Of a stretch of 64,000 bases of DNA, positions 51,401-64,000 are shown piece after piece (positions within the stretch are counted from its first letter, which is position 1; each line of letters starts with the position of its first letter). Source of the stretch: Didymodactylos carnosus (lineage: Eukaryota; Rotifera; Eurotatoria; Philodinida; Philodinidae); contig CAJNOQ010000080.1 in the NCBI GenBank assembly GCA_905250885.1, positions 16,844 through 80,843 on the forward strand, given 5' to 3'. The notes below the pieces were generated by a model. It was not told the DNA's origin. It saw nothing but the letters and a program-made list of their open reading frames with translations, and ran no database searches. The position numbers were made by a program, and so were the translations under genes.

Positions 51401-54400
51401 AAATTATAAAATGAAGTATGAACAAACAATTCATGAACAGCAAAAGTTATTAGACGATTTAAATATATCTCAAAATGGAAAACAGTTACTAATTGAGAAA
51501 ATACATAATTATGAAATGAAACAAAATAATATGCAAGATAAACAAACAGATACGAATGAATTTAAACAGGTAACGTGTGCTTTTAGATCACGTGCGAAAA
51601 ACAAGATCGTCATACATATGAAATGAGAAGAAATAAGCCTACAAAAACCGGATCTCGAAAGCGCCATCATAAACTGTTAAGCGAACATATGTTGATACGG
51701 TCGAATTGTAGAGCATATCGAGTTACTTATGCAAACAAGTTTTCGAAGTCGACCCCAACGGATCAGTTTCCTTACAGTCAGAAAGCTTTCATAAAAATTA
51801 AGACTGAAAAGTTCAGTTTTTCCATTAAACCAGGACGTGAATAACTCTTTTTTATAACTCTATAAAAATGATCCGTTAGACCTAAAAACGTTTTTTTTGC
51901 CTGAGCAATTATGTGCTTTACAATTTTTTAGTAACAGTATATGCTTGGTTGAAAGCCCATGACGGTTTTTCAGAGATTTGCTTTGATGAATACCAGATTC
52001 GTGATCAACATAAAAGATTGTCTATAATAAAGTATATTTGTAAGAGTACCACTAGCTGAGGTTTGCTTTGTGAGACTTCTATAGTGCGTTTGTGTTTTGT
52101 TTAGCAAGAAGTTCAATTACAACAAGCATACGACGAAATAAAACAAAAACTACAAATAACCGACGAGGAATATTTACAAATTGTAAAACAAGCAAAAAAT
52201 GAAATAGAACAGTTACTACTGAAGAATAATGAAATAAATGAGAAACTATCAAAATTAGAAGAAAATCGTTTGGTAATGGAAACAGAATATCGTCAGAGTA
52301 TTAAACAAATTACAAATGAAAATATTGTTCTACAAGAAACAGTAGAAAATTTAACAAAAAAATTGAATCATGAAGTGACTACGCCACCGCCACCATCAGA
52401 AACTTCAACTGGAGAAAATATTCAAGAATTAAAAGAAAAATATCATAAAATGAAATTATTATTGACACGACTGAAAAAAGAATTACAAGAAAAAAATCAA
52501 CAACCTAAACAAAGTTTAATTGATTTAGAACTAGCTGATTATGAAAAAACGATTAAATATTTGAAAGAAGAAATACAAAAGAAGGATAAAGAAATTAGTG
52601 ATTTTCATGAAGAATTGAATGTTCGTGATGATAAATATAATGGTATTAAAAGTGAACGTAAGTATAGCGTTCAATTAAAATAATTTTAACAATCGTATGC
52701 AAACAACAATCATTGATTTTTATTCAATCACAAAAACTAAAGCTTTCGATTAGAACAACAAACACGTATAATTATCAATTGACAACATATTTAACAAAGA
52801 CATTAAGGATACCCCCCCCCCTTTTTCTTCACCTTGTTGCCAAATACGGAGCACGCGTCCGATTCAGCTCAAAGTTATACCAGAGATAGAACATCGAAAA
52901 AGAAAATCGATGTATTTTTGTCCAGAATTTTCTGAGATGTTCTTATATGAGTTTTCTGGAAAACTCTGGTTTTCATCCAGTCACATTACGACTCCTCGAA
53001 AAAATGGTCCGATCGAGCTCAAATTTTTATCACAGATACTTCAGACCCTATCTCAGGTTCTAATTTTTTTTTCCCTAAAAATATGCTTTCCTTCTCGAGA
53101 TATACGAAAAATGCTGAAAATCACGCAAAAAAAAGTCAGATTTTTTCAGTTTTTTTTACTGACTTTCAGCATTTTTCGTCTCGAGAAGAAAAGCATATTT
53201 TTAGGGAAAAAAATTTAGAATCTGAGATAGGATCTGAAGTATCTGTGATAAAAATTTGAGCTCGAGACTTCATTTTTTCGAGGAGTCGTAATGTGACTGG
53301 ATGGAAACCGGAGTTTTCCAGAAAACTCATATAAGAACATCTCAGAAAATTCTGGACAAAAATACATCGATTTTCTTTTTCGATGTTCTATCTCTGGTAT
53401 AACTTTGAGCTGAATCGGACGTGGGCTCCGCATTTGACAACAAGGTGAAAAAAGAGGGGGGGGTACCCTTAAACGGGGCGTGTTCACAAACAAGAACGTA
53501 TATAAAAGATTCATTCGAATTTGCCCACAATATGCAACAACAGAAACGAAAGAGAAAGGAATTTATGCTCAGTTTGGAGATGGGAATTATTATTCATCAA
53601 TATTTTATCCTATAGAGCGGAGCCATCAGTCTACCTGTTCAAATTATCATAAAAAAGAAGCAACAAGATAAGAATTACACCGATTTGAATGAAAAAGATT
53701 TGAAGCATCCATTTGAATTAGCCGTGAAAGATGTTCGATTCAGATTCTATGACACCATTTATCAACAAAAAACGATGGTGTTTCAATCGGAAGTCCATTG
53801 TCTCCTATTTTAGTTGATATATACATACAACATTTTGAAAATCAAATTGATAATTACAAACTCAAAGACAAGATTTTTGATGATGAAAGGTACATGGATG
53901 GCAATCAATTTGATTTTGAAGACATTGGATTGATTGAACAAATTACATCCAAAGATGAGATTTACGTATGAAAACGAATATAATTTTAAATTGCCATTCT
54001 TGGATGTAAAAATTTAAAGATAATGAACCAACTATAATACAAATGTGTTGAAAAAACCCACTAATACGGGTAGATATTTACATTGGATTAGTTTTCAAGC
54101 ACAATGATTGTTGTTTGAATACGATTGTTATTATCTTTAATCAATTATATTACATCTGATAATATTGGTATTGAAATGATTTATTACTGTTTTCTTGTTT
54201 TTGCTAATTTAGTTTATAATCTTGAACAACAGAAACAACAAACAGAAGACCGAGCAAATAAATTTAAAACACTATTGGATCAAGCTAAAAAAGAATTACA
54301 AAATGCAAAAAATGTGGAATTGGAACGAACAGATACTGATGAAAATATTCGAACATTATTGCATACAAATCAACTTGAATTAGAAAATAATAAAATGTAT

Positions 54401-56752
54401 ATTAGTGAGTTATTACAAGAAAAACAACAATTGTTAGGTGCGTGAGTCTTTCTTATTAGTATGCTAGTGTATAATCAGTTTTTTTAACTTTTTCTTATTA
54501 GATAGAATAAATAATAATACGGACAATAGTCACCGTACAATTAGTACATTAGAACAAAATTTGAAAATAATCACACACGATTTAGATATTGTCAAACAAG
54601 ATTATGAAACATTACAAGATGAATTCAATAGTTATAAAGTAAGAATTTATTATATCATCTATTGTATTGTGTTAAAATATAGCATCGTGCTATGATCTTA
54701 GTTAGAGAAGCCGTTCTTTCGAATGTTTTCAATGAGTGTCTTTCCAATAAGATAAAAACACGACTAGTAAGCTAAAACCTGAGCTCACTAAACTAAAAAG
54801 TCAGGGACTTGAGAATTGTTAGTATCCTGAAGTCAATGGTCATGCTAATTTTCTTTGGATTTTTGAATTTCGTAATGCGAGTTTGGTAAACCAAGGATTT
54901 TGAATTTTAAATTTTTGAGAATATCTCTACAAAAATTTCTTAGAAAATCAAACTTTTTTTGTTGAATATGTACATAGGTTAGAGGACAGATTTCTGTATA
55001 AAAAATTTTTATTTTGATTGAAAAAAGATTTACTTGTGTAGAATTTTTTCATAGACCTGCTAAGTACCCGGCTTCATCACTAACAAATTAGCATCACCGT
55101 TAGATTCAAGATACTAGAAGTCTGCTAGGTTCTGACTTTTTCCTTTGTTCAGCTCAGATTTCAGCTTACTAATTGTATTTTTCTCTTATTAGAAATATTC
55201 TTATTCATACTTATTATTTCCAGGTTCGTGCTCAAAGTGTTCTAAAACAGCATCAACAACAACACACACAAGTAGAAAATCGTACAACACCGGATAGAGA
55301 AAACAAAATTCCTGAGTTAGAAGAAACTATTGAAAAATTAAAAATAGCTCTAAAAGAGACAAAGTATGTGTCATTTTATTAAGTGAGAGGGTTGTTTATT
55401 TGTACTATGTCTTCAATTATGTACTTGGTTTTGTTTTTATAGTGAAAAATTACAATCAATGATGAATGAAAATGATATATTACAAAAGGAACAAGACCAT
55501 TTAATTGATCGTCAGACAAAAATTGTTAATGAATATAAAAAACGTGAACAAGAATTGAAAAATCAAATACGAAAATTGGAAAACGAATGTTCACAACGTA
55601 CAAATGAAAATTCAGATATGATAAAAAATGTAACAGCACAAAATGAAATATTAACAGCAGCCTATAAAGTATGTGAATGAATAGAAATTAAATTCGATAG
55701 ATGTGTATGTGTATGTATCGTTTTAGGAACAAATAGCATCAATACAAAGTGATCATGAACGTGTTTTGAGTATGATACAAAATCAATTGAATTTATCACG
55801 AGCCGATGTTGAAATACTAAAAAGTCGACTTGAATATACAGCATCACGATTGGACAGTAAACACAGCGATATCAACAGTTATTCGTCAAGTGAACCGGTC
55901 ACTACTAGTAGTAACAATGATAATAAAGACGATTCTAATTGGTTTGTTCATAATACAGAACGACAACAAGGAGAGGTAAAAATCAAAAAATCAACTGATT
56001 CACCTTTCCTTTTAATTTATTTCTGCGTCATCTTACGCCATAAAAATTAGATTTTTACAAAAAAAAAAAGGGGCGGGTTGAAATGTGAAAGGTAGTGATT
56101 CATTGCAGCTGTTCTTTTTGTTTAGGGTATGGATAAAGAACTTTTACAAACGACTGATGGTGAAAATTCAACGACAATAGCTGTTAAAACGTTGGAAAAT
56201 GTTTTATTTAACAGTGGTGATTCTTCCTCATTAAGACATGACTCACTTACTACTATCGTAACATCCTCGTCAACTAATGATAAACCAAAACATGTACTAT
56301 TTCAAGATGCTGAAATGGAATTACAACGTATTAATGAAGAATACGAAAAATGTCATCTACGTTTAATAAATACAACAGAATTATTAAATGATTCTGAATT
56401 GAATAATATTCGTCTAGAAGAACAAGTAAATTTATTAAAAGATGAAATTCGACGATTAGAACGAAATATGGAACGTGCTGATTCAATTTCAAATTTAGAA
56501 TATTTAAAAAATGTTATTTTAAAATTTTTTATATTACGAACAGTTCATGAACGTTTACAATTAATTCCTGTTTTGGTAACAATGTTAAAATTAAGTCCCG
56601 ATGAACAACAAAAACTCGTACAAGTTGCTCACAATAGTCGTTTTTCAGACGAAAACATTGAATCAAATCAACAGCAACCACTTCCAGACCAACAACAAAC
56701 TGGAGGAACTTCTTGGGGTACTTATTTAGGAAAAATATCGGGCTTGTACTAG
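48414..56752 (+). CDS. GCC2: GRIP-domain golgin, GCC2/GCC185-like
   Basis: Long coiled-coil tether of the trans-Golgi network, recruited through its C-terminal GRIP domain by Arl1. It captures endosome-derived vesicles. Fourteen exons: 48414-48467, 48518-48602, 48664-48809, 48877-48960, 49072-49712, 49845-50505, 50562-51569, 52105-52657, 54213-54437, 54502-54638, 55224-55363, 55443-55668, 55727-55975, 56126-56752. All phases fit, giving 1,611 aa (human GCC2 about 1,684). Most of the chain is Glu/Lys/Gln/Leu heptad coiled coil. A Ser/Asn-rich break lies at about 340-560. The GRIP domain (about 1525-1570) starts NLEYLKNVILKFF with the conserved Tyr (Y1529). It is followed by TMLKLSPDEQQKL and a WGTYLGKISGLY end that resembles the C-terminus specific to GCC2. 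Intron 8 is 1.56 kb and contains a palindromic element and a Penelope RT relic. An AATAAA is at about 56968. Confidence 0.93.
52804..53471. repeat. 668-bp foldback element in GCC2 intron 8
   Basis: Arms of about 300 bp are near-perfect reverse complements. The left begins TAAGGATACCCCCC, the right ends with GGGGTACCCTTA. The centre lies near 53135, where AAAATGCTGAAA is mirrored by TTTCAGCATTTT. Both ends abut TTAA, which could be a TTAA target duplication of the piggyBac kind. There is no coding content. The C/G runs at the ends are unusual in this AT-rich window. Confidence 0.85.
53650..54110 (+). mobile_element. Penelope-like retroelement relic (reverse-transcriptase fragment)
   Basis: Broken RT sequence inside GCC2 intron 8, in the same orientation as the gene. 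Recognisable pieces in order are RFRFYDTIYQQ, GVSIGSPLSPILVDIYIQHF, ERYMDG (the catalytic YxDD region, last Asp lost), RFTYENEYNFKLPFLDVKI and KPTNTGRYLHWISFQ. These match the Penelope-like RT pattern GxxMGSPLSP ... RYVDD ... FTxExE...LPFLDV ... KPTNTGRYL. Stops and frame changes separate the pieces, and a stretch after YMDG is missing. No GIY-YIG endonuclease part was seen. It is a dead fragment. Confidence 0.82.
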
Positions 56753-57817
56753 TGTCAAACATAGTGTTTCAGATGCATTATTATTTTTATATATTATTCG
56801 AATCCAGATCATGTTAATCAATATCTGGGATTCAATTTCCAGACGACGCATGTTTTTTTTTTCCGTTTATTTATTTACTGAAATTTTAGCCGCTAAAAAA
56901 ATGTTTGTTTTTTTAATATTTTTGTTTTCTTTATATGTGATATAAATGAAGATAGTGTTTGTCTAATAATAAATAATCATTTTTTTAAGTGCAAATGATG
57001 ATCTTTTTATATATTCTGTCCGTACATTCTTGATTACTGAGCTCTAGTGTGTAATCATCCTTTAAATTTGTTCACACTGTTCATTATATGTTTTTGAAAG
57101 TAGCATATTGTATGTACTATTTACAATTAGATTTCGCTTATTTTTATCCTTGACCTATGCTCAATCGTAAAAATTTGTTGTTGTGCTTTTTGAATATAAA
57201 CTACATATTTGGAAAGTCTCAAAAACAACAACGTCAAATATTTTTTTTCTCAAAACAACGACAAAACGAGAGCCAAAAAACAAATGAACAAAAAAAGAAA
57301 ATTCATTTAAACAACAATCAACAGCAAGGAAAAAAACAAAAAAACAGCAAATTTTTAAAAAAAAACAACAACTGGTTCTTATTCATATTGCTGCATGAAA
57401 TATAAACAGGCAGCAAAACGCAAAAAAACAAAAATAATTTAGGCACAATTGGAAACTTCTTGTTTATATTTATATTTAATTGTCTTGCAAGCAATAAAAT
57501 TTGTCTGTTATATATTTATAAAACAAAGGATCAATATAACAACAACGATGAAGAAAGGTGTCGAGCGAGAAAAAAAAACATATTAAACAAAAGACAGTCA
57601 TTAACTTACAAAAAGGAGAGAAACAGAGAGAGACAATGTATTTGTAACGAAAGCGGAACATCACACGTCGAATACTGGCTATGCATGCAGACAAATAAAA
57701 TGACCGAAAATGACACATAGGTATACAAAAAAGAAAAAGAGAACAAAACAACATACTATAAAATTTGGGTTGTATATCAACGTTAAAAAGACTATACAAA
57801 TCAGAGGGCATACATTT
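56753..57817. other. intergenic, between convergent GCC2 and SPEN-like genes
   Basis: About 1.07 kb. The left part is GCC2 3' UTR with an AATAAA at about 56968. The right part (57150-57720) is A/C-rich on the plus strand (many AACAA and AAAAAC runs), fitting a T/G-rich 3' UTR of the minus-strand gene. Open frames there are low-complexity. Confidence 0.45.
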
Positions 57818-60800
57818 TCATTGAACTGTCGTTATAACAATAAGTAGATAACATTGATCTGTTCGATTTTGTACGACACAACGATAAGTATCTGGTGCAC
57901 GACTTTGTAATATTTCTGACGCAAATGGACATGGTGGAAAAATGTGTACAACATAGGCAGCTTGTGAAGCGCCTGGTAAAAGAACATTAACAATGCCTGC
58001 TGCTTTTTTCTCTTCAAAATATTTGATAACACCATTTTTTAAATTTGATTGTTGTTGTTGATATTCTTGTGGTGTTGAACCATTTGGCATGGCAATTAAA
58101 ATACAATGATCATTTTCCATTTGCATTCGTTTTTGAACACCTTCTAATTGAGCTTGTTCTAAACGCATACGTTGTGATATTCGAAGATTATGAGTAGATG
58201 GTGATTGTGGTTGATTCGATGGTATTTGTGAATCAGTATTCCAAAAATTCATTGATGCACGTGCTATTTGTGGACTACCGGCAACCAGAATTGTTTTAAC
58301 ATATGCTTGATCATTTTTTAATATTAAATATCCTTGCCATGTTACACTATAGGGATCACGAGAAGATGAAAATGTATCGTTGACATGTTGTGGAGGTGAT
58401 GGTGGTAATGGTTGACGAAAATTAAGAACACTATAACCGGGCATATAACCTACACTAGTATTTGAATTATTACTACCAATAGTATTTGGAGAATTTGCTG
58501 TTTGTTGAAATAATTGTTGAATAGGTAATGGATGTGAATCAGGTCGTGTAGGATTAACATAAATAAAATTATCGGTATAAGCATTTGGATTAACACCAAT
58601 GACATTTAACATGCTAGCAGCCGCTGCAGCATAAGCAAAATTTTGAGGATAAAGAGCTTGTGCATTGTACAAATCGGATGCATCATATATAGGCCGAAAT
58701 GGAACAACTGAATCTAAAAAAGAAAACACATATCGAATGATGGAACTGTATCTCTTTTCAAGTTAATTTTTTAGACTAAAATTTTCAGTAATTTACTCGA
58801 ACATACCTTGTGCTAGAAATTGTTGCATAGGCGATGCTTGTTGCCTCACATTTCCTCCTGTTCTATCATGTGATTCTGATTGATTGATAAGCGGCGATGT
58901 TTGTTGCTGTAACTGAATATTAGCTGGAATAGAAAGTGCAATAGGTACAGGCACAGTCTGTTGAATCGGTGTTGACCTATTTGATGTAGTTGGCGTAGAT
59001 GATTTTGTCAATGACTCCCTACAATTAAAATGGTTAAAGAATTAAATGTTCATATTTGAAAATTGATTGAGCTAATTCTTACCGTCCTCCTACACTTGAT
59101 CTCTGCGTTTTTGTTAATGGAATTTCGCTATTACTATGTAAATTTGAATGATGGTAACTGCTACTAGAGGATGTATTTCTTAGTGTATCATTTATCAATG
59201 TCAGTTTATTCGTCGAATTAGTTGAATTTTCAGAAGATAAAAGCATATTTGGAAATGGATTTGAAAGTACGACATTATTCGACGATAATTGAGCTTTATT
59301 ATTCATAGTAGTATTATTAGCTGACGGTGGAGAAGTAGAAAATGTCGCTGAAACGATATTCGATGCCTGATTTGGGCTATTGTGTGATGATGAAGATAGA
59401 AATGGAAACGGAAAATGTTGTGAAAATGTTCCATCGGGTGTCAACATATGAGGAAATAACTGAGCGGCAGCATTTAATAAATGTTGCTGTTCAGTGTTTT
59501 TATTCGAAGGTGATGAAGACGATGTTTCCCGTGTTGGAGTATTCGACACTGATGGTCTTGCTAGTAGTGGAACAGTCGTAGTTGTTGTCGATGGAGACGT
59601 CGATGAACGAGATGTTTCTGTTGATAATAGATTATTATTTATGATAGAATTATTATTATCACTGTTATTACCAAAAATATTTGCACAAGAAAAATCGCTG
59701 TTACCAGATGATAATGTTGTAGGGCAAGGAGTTTTCATCGTTGGTAATGGTAATTCGCGAAACGGTTTTATTGTTTGATCTTTTTGTTGATACCGTAAAT
59801 GTGAATCGTTCGAGGTAAATGAAAATGGATCAATGATTGACATGGTGGTAGATGATGTTGTTTCGTGAGTCGACGGAGAAGACGTATGACCTTTAGCTAC
59901 ATCATCAATAATTTCTTCAATGTGTGAACGTTGATGTTTTTCTATTGTTGACAGTGACGATGAAGTACTAGTGGTACCAACAATATTCGAGACAAGTGTC
60001 ATTAAATCACGATTCGTTGAACGATTTGTCGATGGACTCGGTAACGATGTAACAACATTATAGATAGGTGTACTGATTGTTGGTGCTGCACTTATCGTCT
60101 GACAGATGATCTTTGAATTTGTCTCCGTTTTTTGATGTTCACTATTTACGACTGCTGGTATATCTGCTCGATTATTTAACATTAATAAACTGTTAACAGC
60201 ATTCAGCGTTTCTTCAACGCTTTCGTTCATACTTGATGATGTTGTAGGCGGTTGAACATTTACAATTCCGATCGTATTAGGTTCAGCAATTACCATTTCT
60301 TCTGTGACAGTTTTCGTTATGGTCAGAGACGATGGTGGTGGTAGTGGTACTGGTGCTAGTACCGGTGCCGGTGCCGGTGGTAGTGGTGGTGGTGTTGCTG
60401 TTGAGTTGAGCGGTGGTGTTTCTGAGCTATGACGTCTTGGTATCGAAGTACATTGAACTGAAGAAAATAATAGTGCTTGAATTGCATTTTCTGTTTCACT
60501 ATTTAAATTTGTTTTAGTTGTCGACGATATTACTGAACTAATAGTTGTAGATGTTTCCTGACTAGGAGCTGTTTCGGTATCCATCGTTTGTTTTTCATCC
60601 TCTTTCTTAGAATCTAATTGTAATTGTTCATCATTTTGCGTTGACGGTGGTTGTTCAGATTGATTATTACTAAAATATTCACAAATAGAACAGATGGAGA
60701 TTATAGGATACGCAAAAGTTGCAATTTTAGCGACATATTAATTACTGGCGATAAAAAATAAAAACAAAGACTTACTCTGAATTTTTTAGTGCTTCACATT

Positions 60801-63800
60801 CCATTTGTTGATTTGCATTCTCATATTCACTCAAAGGTACATTTATTGGTACTTCATTGTTTTCATTATCATTTTGTATGTCTTTTGTTGTTATATTTAT
60901 TTCAATATTTTCTTGTTTTATGACTACAGGAATATCAGATGATGTTAACGATTTCGAGCTATCTGACCGTTGTTGTTCTTCTATTGGTTCTGATTTGATC
61001 TGAATGATGTGATCGTTATCTGTACGAAAACGTTTGCTGTTATTACTACGTAGAGGTGCCGATATAGAAGTTACACAATTTCGATTATCGTTCGATGATG
61101 TACCGTTATTTATATTTTCCGAAGCTGTCATTTCATCCGATGAACGTCGATGTGATGGACTGTGGTGAGAATCATCGATTGAAGAATGTTTTAAAATGGT
61201 AGCAGTTTGTAATTCAGACGGTGAAGACAGCGATTTGCTAATTGTCTCATCGTTATTAGTCGATAATTGCGCGTCGACAGCAGCAATACTCGTCGTATTA
61301 TTAGTAGACGTCCTTATTTGTTGTTTTTTAGTTGATAATTGTTGATTTACACCCTTTTTACCACTACTGTTTTTAGTTTTCGTGCTTGCACTATCATCTC
61401 TTCTACCCAATAATAAGTCACTTAATTGCATTGTTTCAGGATTTAATGTATCATCATCATTTAATTGTGGAATTGCTGCGGTTTTTATTAACGACTGTGA
61501 TATAATAGATGAAGAAGACGCCTGCGATGTTTCTTGTTTAATAATTGGAATTAGTTGTGGTTGTTGAGCTGATAATTCTAATAATGGCGTTTCCTTGATG
61601 AGCGGCAATTCGCTATTATCTGTTTGTGCACGTGCACGTATTTTATTATTATTTTCAACATCACCAGTTTTTGATATATCATAACTACCGATAGATATAT
61701 GATCAATCGATTGTGTACGACGAGAAAACGATTGTGAAATTTGTAGTGCTGATGTTCGATGATGACTAGTAAATACAATGCCAAATTTATTTGCGCTATC
61801 ATTCGTCGAAGCATCTAATAGATTATTATCGTTTTCTTTCTCACTCGGTATATCGACAGTTGGTAATGAAACAATAGTAGACGGTGTTTCTTCTATATGT
61901 TCACTGTTTTCCATGGCTAACGATGATTGAATATTCTCTATAACGTTAGATTTTAGTGTTTTCTTATCAGTGTTAATAGGTGACGAGGAAGATTTAATTT
62001 GTTTCGTCGATGGTTCTCTTGTTTTATTCGTAACATGAGTGTTAATCGGTTTCTGTTTATTTACTTTGATTGTATTTTCATTCAATTTTATTTTTTTTGC
62101 TTCATTCGGAGACGATAAACTCGAGAGATCATCGGTTGACGAACGTTTTTGTCCACCGATAATCGATACTTTAGTTGAAGAAGATTTTATTACGGGTGAT
62201 GTTGGTTTTTGTTGTTGTATGTGAGTTGATTTGTTCGACGATGATGATAGAGGTTGCTGTACAGGCGACAATGGTTTTATTTTTGATACATCTGTTTTTA
62301 ATGCTTTATTTACTGATTGATCATTTACTTTTATAGGTTTTTTCTGATCAGTAGATCGACAGACTTGTGCGACGACGGTTGATTGTTGTTTTGGAACGAC
62401 TTTTTCATTGATAGTAGAACGATTGACATTCAATATCGATTTGTTTTTTGTTGATGTTAAAGATGGTTTTTTCTCTACATCCTCCGATACTTTCCCCACT
62501 TTAGTAGATGTGTTCACTTTCTTATCATTCACTTGTTGCGAATTTAATGAAAATTGTTTCTTTTTCTCGACTGTTTTCGATGAGGATAATGATGACTTAC
62601 TATCCGAAGGAGTTTTCTTTGTTTGATCACTAATCACGTTGCTTTTCGGTATTGTTGCTGTATTTGATTTTTGTGATAATAATGGTGAAAGATGCGATTG
62701 TGAAGGTTTAATAGTCTTCTTCTGATCATCAAGTTTTTTACGATTCATTTTGAGATCATTGTCGCTTTCTTCAGCATCAAATACATTATCATCAAATACA
62801 AAATTTTGTTTATTATTTAATGATTTTGTATGATGCTGTCTGTCGTCAGACAAATTAGACGTTGATTTATCAGATAATTCTGAATCAGATAATTCTGAAT
62901 CAGATAATTCTGATACTGTGGTGGATATACGCTATAAGTAAACAAAGGCAATTGTATTCATAACCGTTGAATAATCAACTATTCCGTTTTGGTACTATGA
63001 ACCGGGATACATTATCTCATAGCTAACTCATATACAATCGAGCATACAGCCAAATGTCAAACATTTCTCATGATAGACCATGAGTTTGTTTTCTTTCTTT
63101 CACTACTTACAACTTCGACTTACATTAGAGTTGGATAAGTTAGTTAACTATTGTATTCTGTCCTCTACTTCTCTACAAATTTGCAAAAAGGGCAAGCCTT
63201 CTCTACAAATTTCAGAACTCTTACGTTGCTCTACGAAAAAATATGTGCAGAATCTCAGAATATTTTCCGTCGTGCAGAAAAATGCATGTCATATTCGAAT
63301 TTTTTCATCAATAAAGTACAGTTCCGAATCTATCTCGATTAGTCATTTTGTCTTGACGTTGTCATGGATCTGTATGGATTTGAAATCAAGTATGTTGTGA
63401 ACGGGCTGATTTCATATTTGATGGTTTGTCTTCTCCTTTCTTGAAAGATCATGATATCATGGAGTCTCCTATACTCTACCGTTCAGGTGTACTACAAATC
63501 TCTAGCTTACATCACGTTTATGTTTTGTTGTTCGTTTTGACGACGATTGTGATTGACTATCATTGTCGCTATCTTCTGTATCATCATTTTCGCTTGAATT
63601 TTGCTGACTTGATGATCTTGACCTAAAAAAAACATAAAAACCGGTGATCGTTCATCTTTACAGATTATTTACAAATAATTCCACATACCTATGATGATGT
63701 TGATGACCCTTTCGATGATGATGATGATGATGATCACTTCGAGCACGTTTTTTAATTCGATCGTACATACTTACATCTTGCACTAATGAATTTAAATTCA

Positions 63801-63950
63801 AACCGCGTAATTCGCGTGATGCAAATGACTGAAAAAAATAACAGAAGATGTTGAAAATGAAATCTAGAGCGGATAAACATACTTTATGAAGTTTTTTCAA
63901 TTTTTGTTTTGTACGTTGTCGTTTTTGTAACAGTTTAGAACGCGTTAGAC
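57818..63950 (-). CDS. SPEN: SPEN/SHARP-like protein with SPOC domain, 3' part only
   Basis: Nuclear RNA-binding transcriptional corepressor family (Split ends). Seven exons are visible on the minus strand: 63950-63883, 63828-63689, 63622-63511, 62931-60776, 60669-59083, 59018-58807, 58713-57818. They join in frame to about 1,722 aa. The gene runs off the right edge, so the N-terminal RRMs expected in this family are not seen. The visible start is basic (KRQRTKQKLKKLHK, a His run, then a Ser/Arg-rich part). A very long Ser/Thr/Lys/Gln-rich disordered region follows. The C-terminal about 170 residues are a SPOC domain: VTWQGYLILKNDQAYVKTIL, LRISQRMRLEQAQLEGVQKR, HCILIAMPNG, KAAGIVNVLLPGASQAAYVV and HIFPPCPFASEIL. 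These closely follow SPEN (LRIAQRMRLEATQLEGVARRM, KQAAGIINVP, IFPPCEFS). Orthology to SPEN rather than RBM15 is supported by that SPOC pattern and the size of the disordered region. Confidence 0.9.
62870..62914. repeat. 15-bp tandem repeat in SPEN coding sequence
   Basis: Three copies of TCAGATAATTCTGAA in tandem, coding on the minus strand for repeated SELSD. It keeps frame, is acidic and rich in Ser, and could form casein-kinase-2-type sites. Confidence 0.85.
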
Positions 63951-64000
63951 CTACAAACACATAAAATAAAAATATATTTTAATAGTTTATTTGAACAAGT

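Noticed and set aside
49171-51626. Minus-strand open frames across the GCC2 coiled-coil exons
   Set aside because: They are shadows of Glu/Gln/Lys-rich coding sequence on the plus strand.
53421-53671. Open frames just downstream of the palindrome in GCC2 intron 8
   Set aside because: They start inside the repeat arm and show no Penelope or other motif; treated as chance.

Overview
This is eukaryotic, strongly AT-rich DNA. The genes are split by many short GT-AG introns, most about 54-68 bp, including microexons of 17, 22 and 27 nt. Gene content is animal: an SPEN-type SPOC protein, GCC2 golgin, caspase, cilium-specific CIMIP2C, a secreted multi-CBM14 chitin-binding protein, and PDIA6. Asn/Gln/Ser-rich proteins, a Penelope-like retroelement relic, several long palindromic elements and acceptor-like sites just before start codons together suggest a bdelloid rotifer (Rotaria-like or a relative). 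That assignment is inference; no rRNA or mitochondrial marker is present.

Layout from left to right: MDH2 (mitochondrial malate dehydrogenase, minus, 430-2084); PDIA6 (plus, 4596-7367); a 5.3 kb gene-poor stretch with a palindromic ATCGTAT-rich repeat; PPTC7-like mitochondrial PP2C phosphatase (plus, 12692-16706), whose large fourth intron holds a complete two-exon antisense membrane-protein gene (14001-15564), itself carrying a MITE-like element in its intron; a caspase with a long prodomain (plus, 19812-22245); a repeat-rich gap with two large inverted repeats and a 46-nt hammerhead-ribozyme-like motif; a 13-exon chitin-binding protein (minus, 27191-32334); a Met/Gln/Pro-rich low-complexity protein (plus, 34960-37426); CIMIP2C (minus, 38371-39759); a decayed ALG3 mannosyltransferase pseudogene (plus, 41630-42625); a small LRR protein (plus, 43671-44593); GCC2/GCC185 golgin (plus, 14 exons, 48414-56752), with a palindromic element and a Penelope RT relic in intron 8; and the 3' part of an SPEN-like gene (minus, 57818 to beyond the right edge).

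The genes do not form a pathway or operon. They are ordinary, independently spliced animal genes for mitochondrial metabolism and signalling (MDH2, PPTC7), secretory-pathway folding and traffic (PDIA6, GCC2, ALG3 relic), apoptosis (caspase), extracellular matrix (chitin-binding protein), cilia (CIMIP2C) and nuclear RNA/transcription control (SPEN). The exon chains for MDH2, PDIA6, PPTC7, caspase, chitin-binding protein, CIMIP2C, GCC2, LRR and SPEN were assembled by hand and every junction keeps frame. The most unusual features are the nested antisense gene, the ribozyme-like motif and the density of long palindromes.
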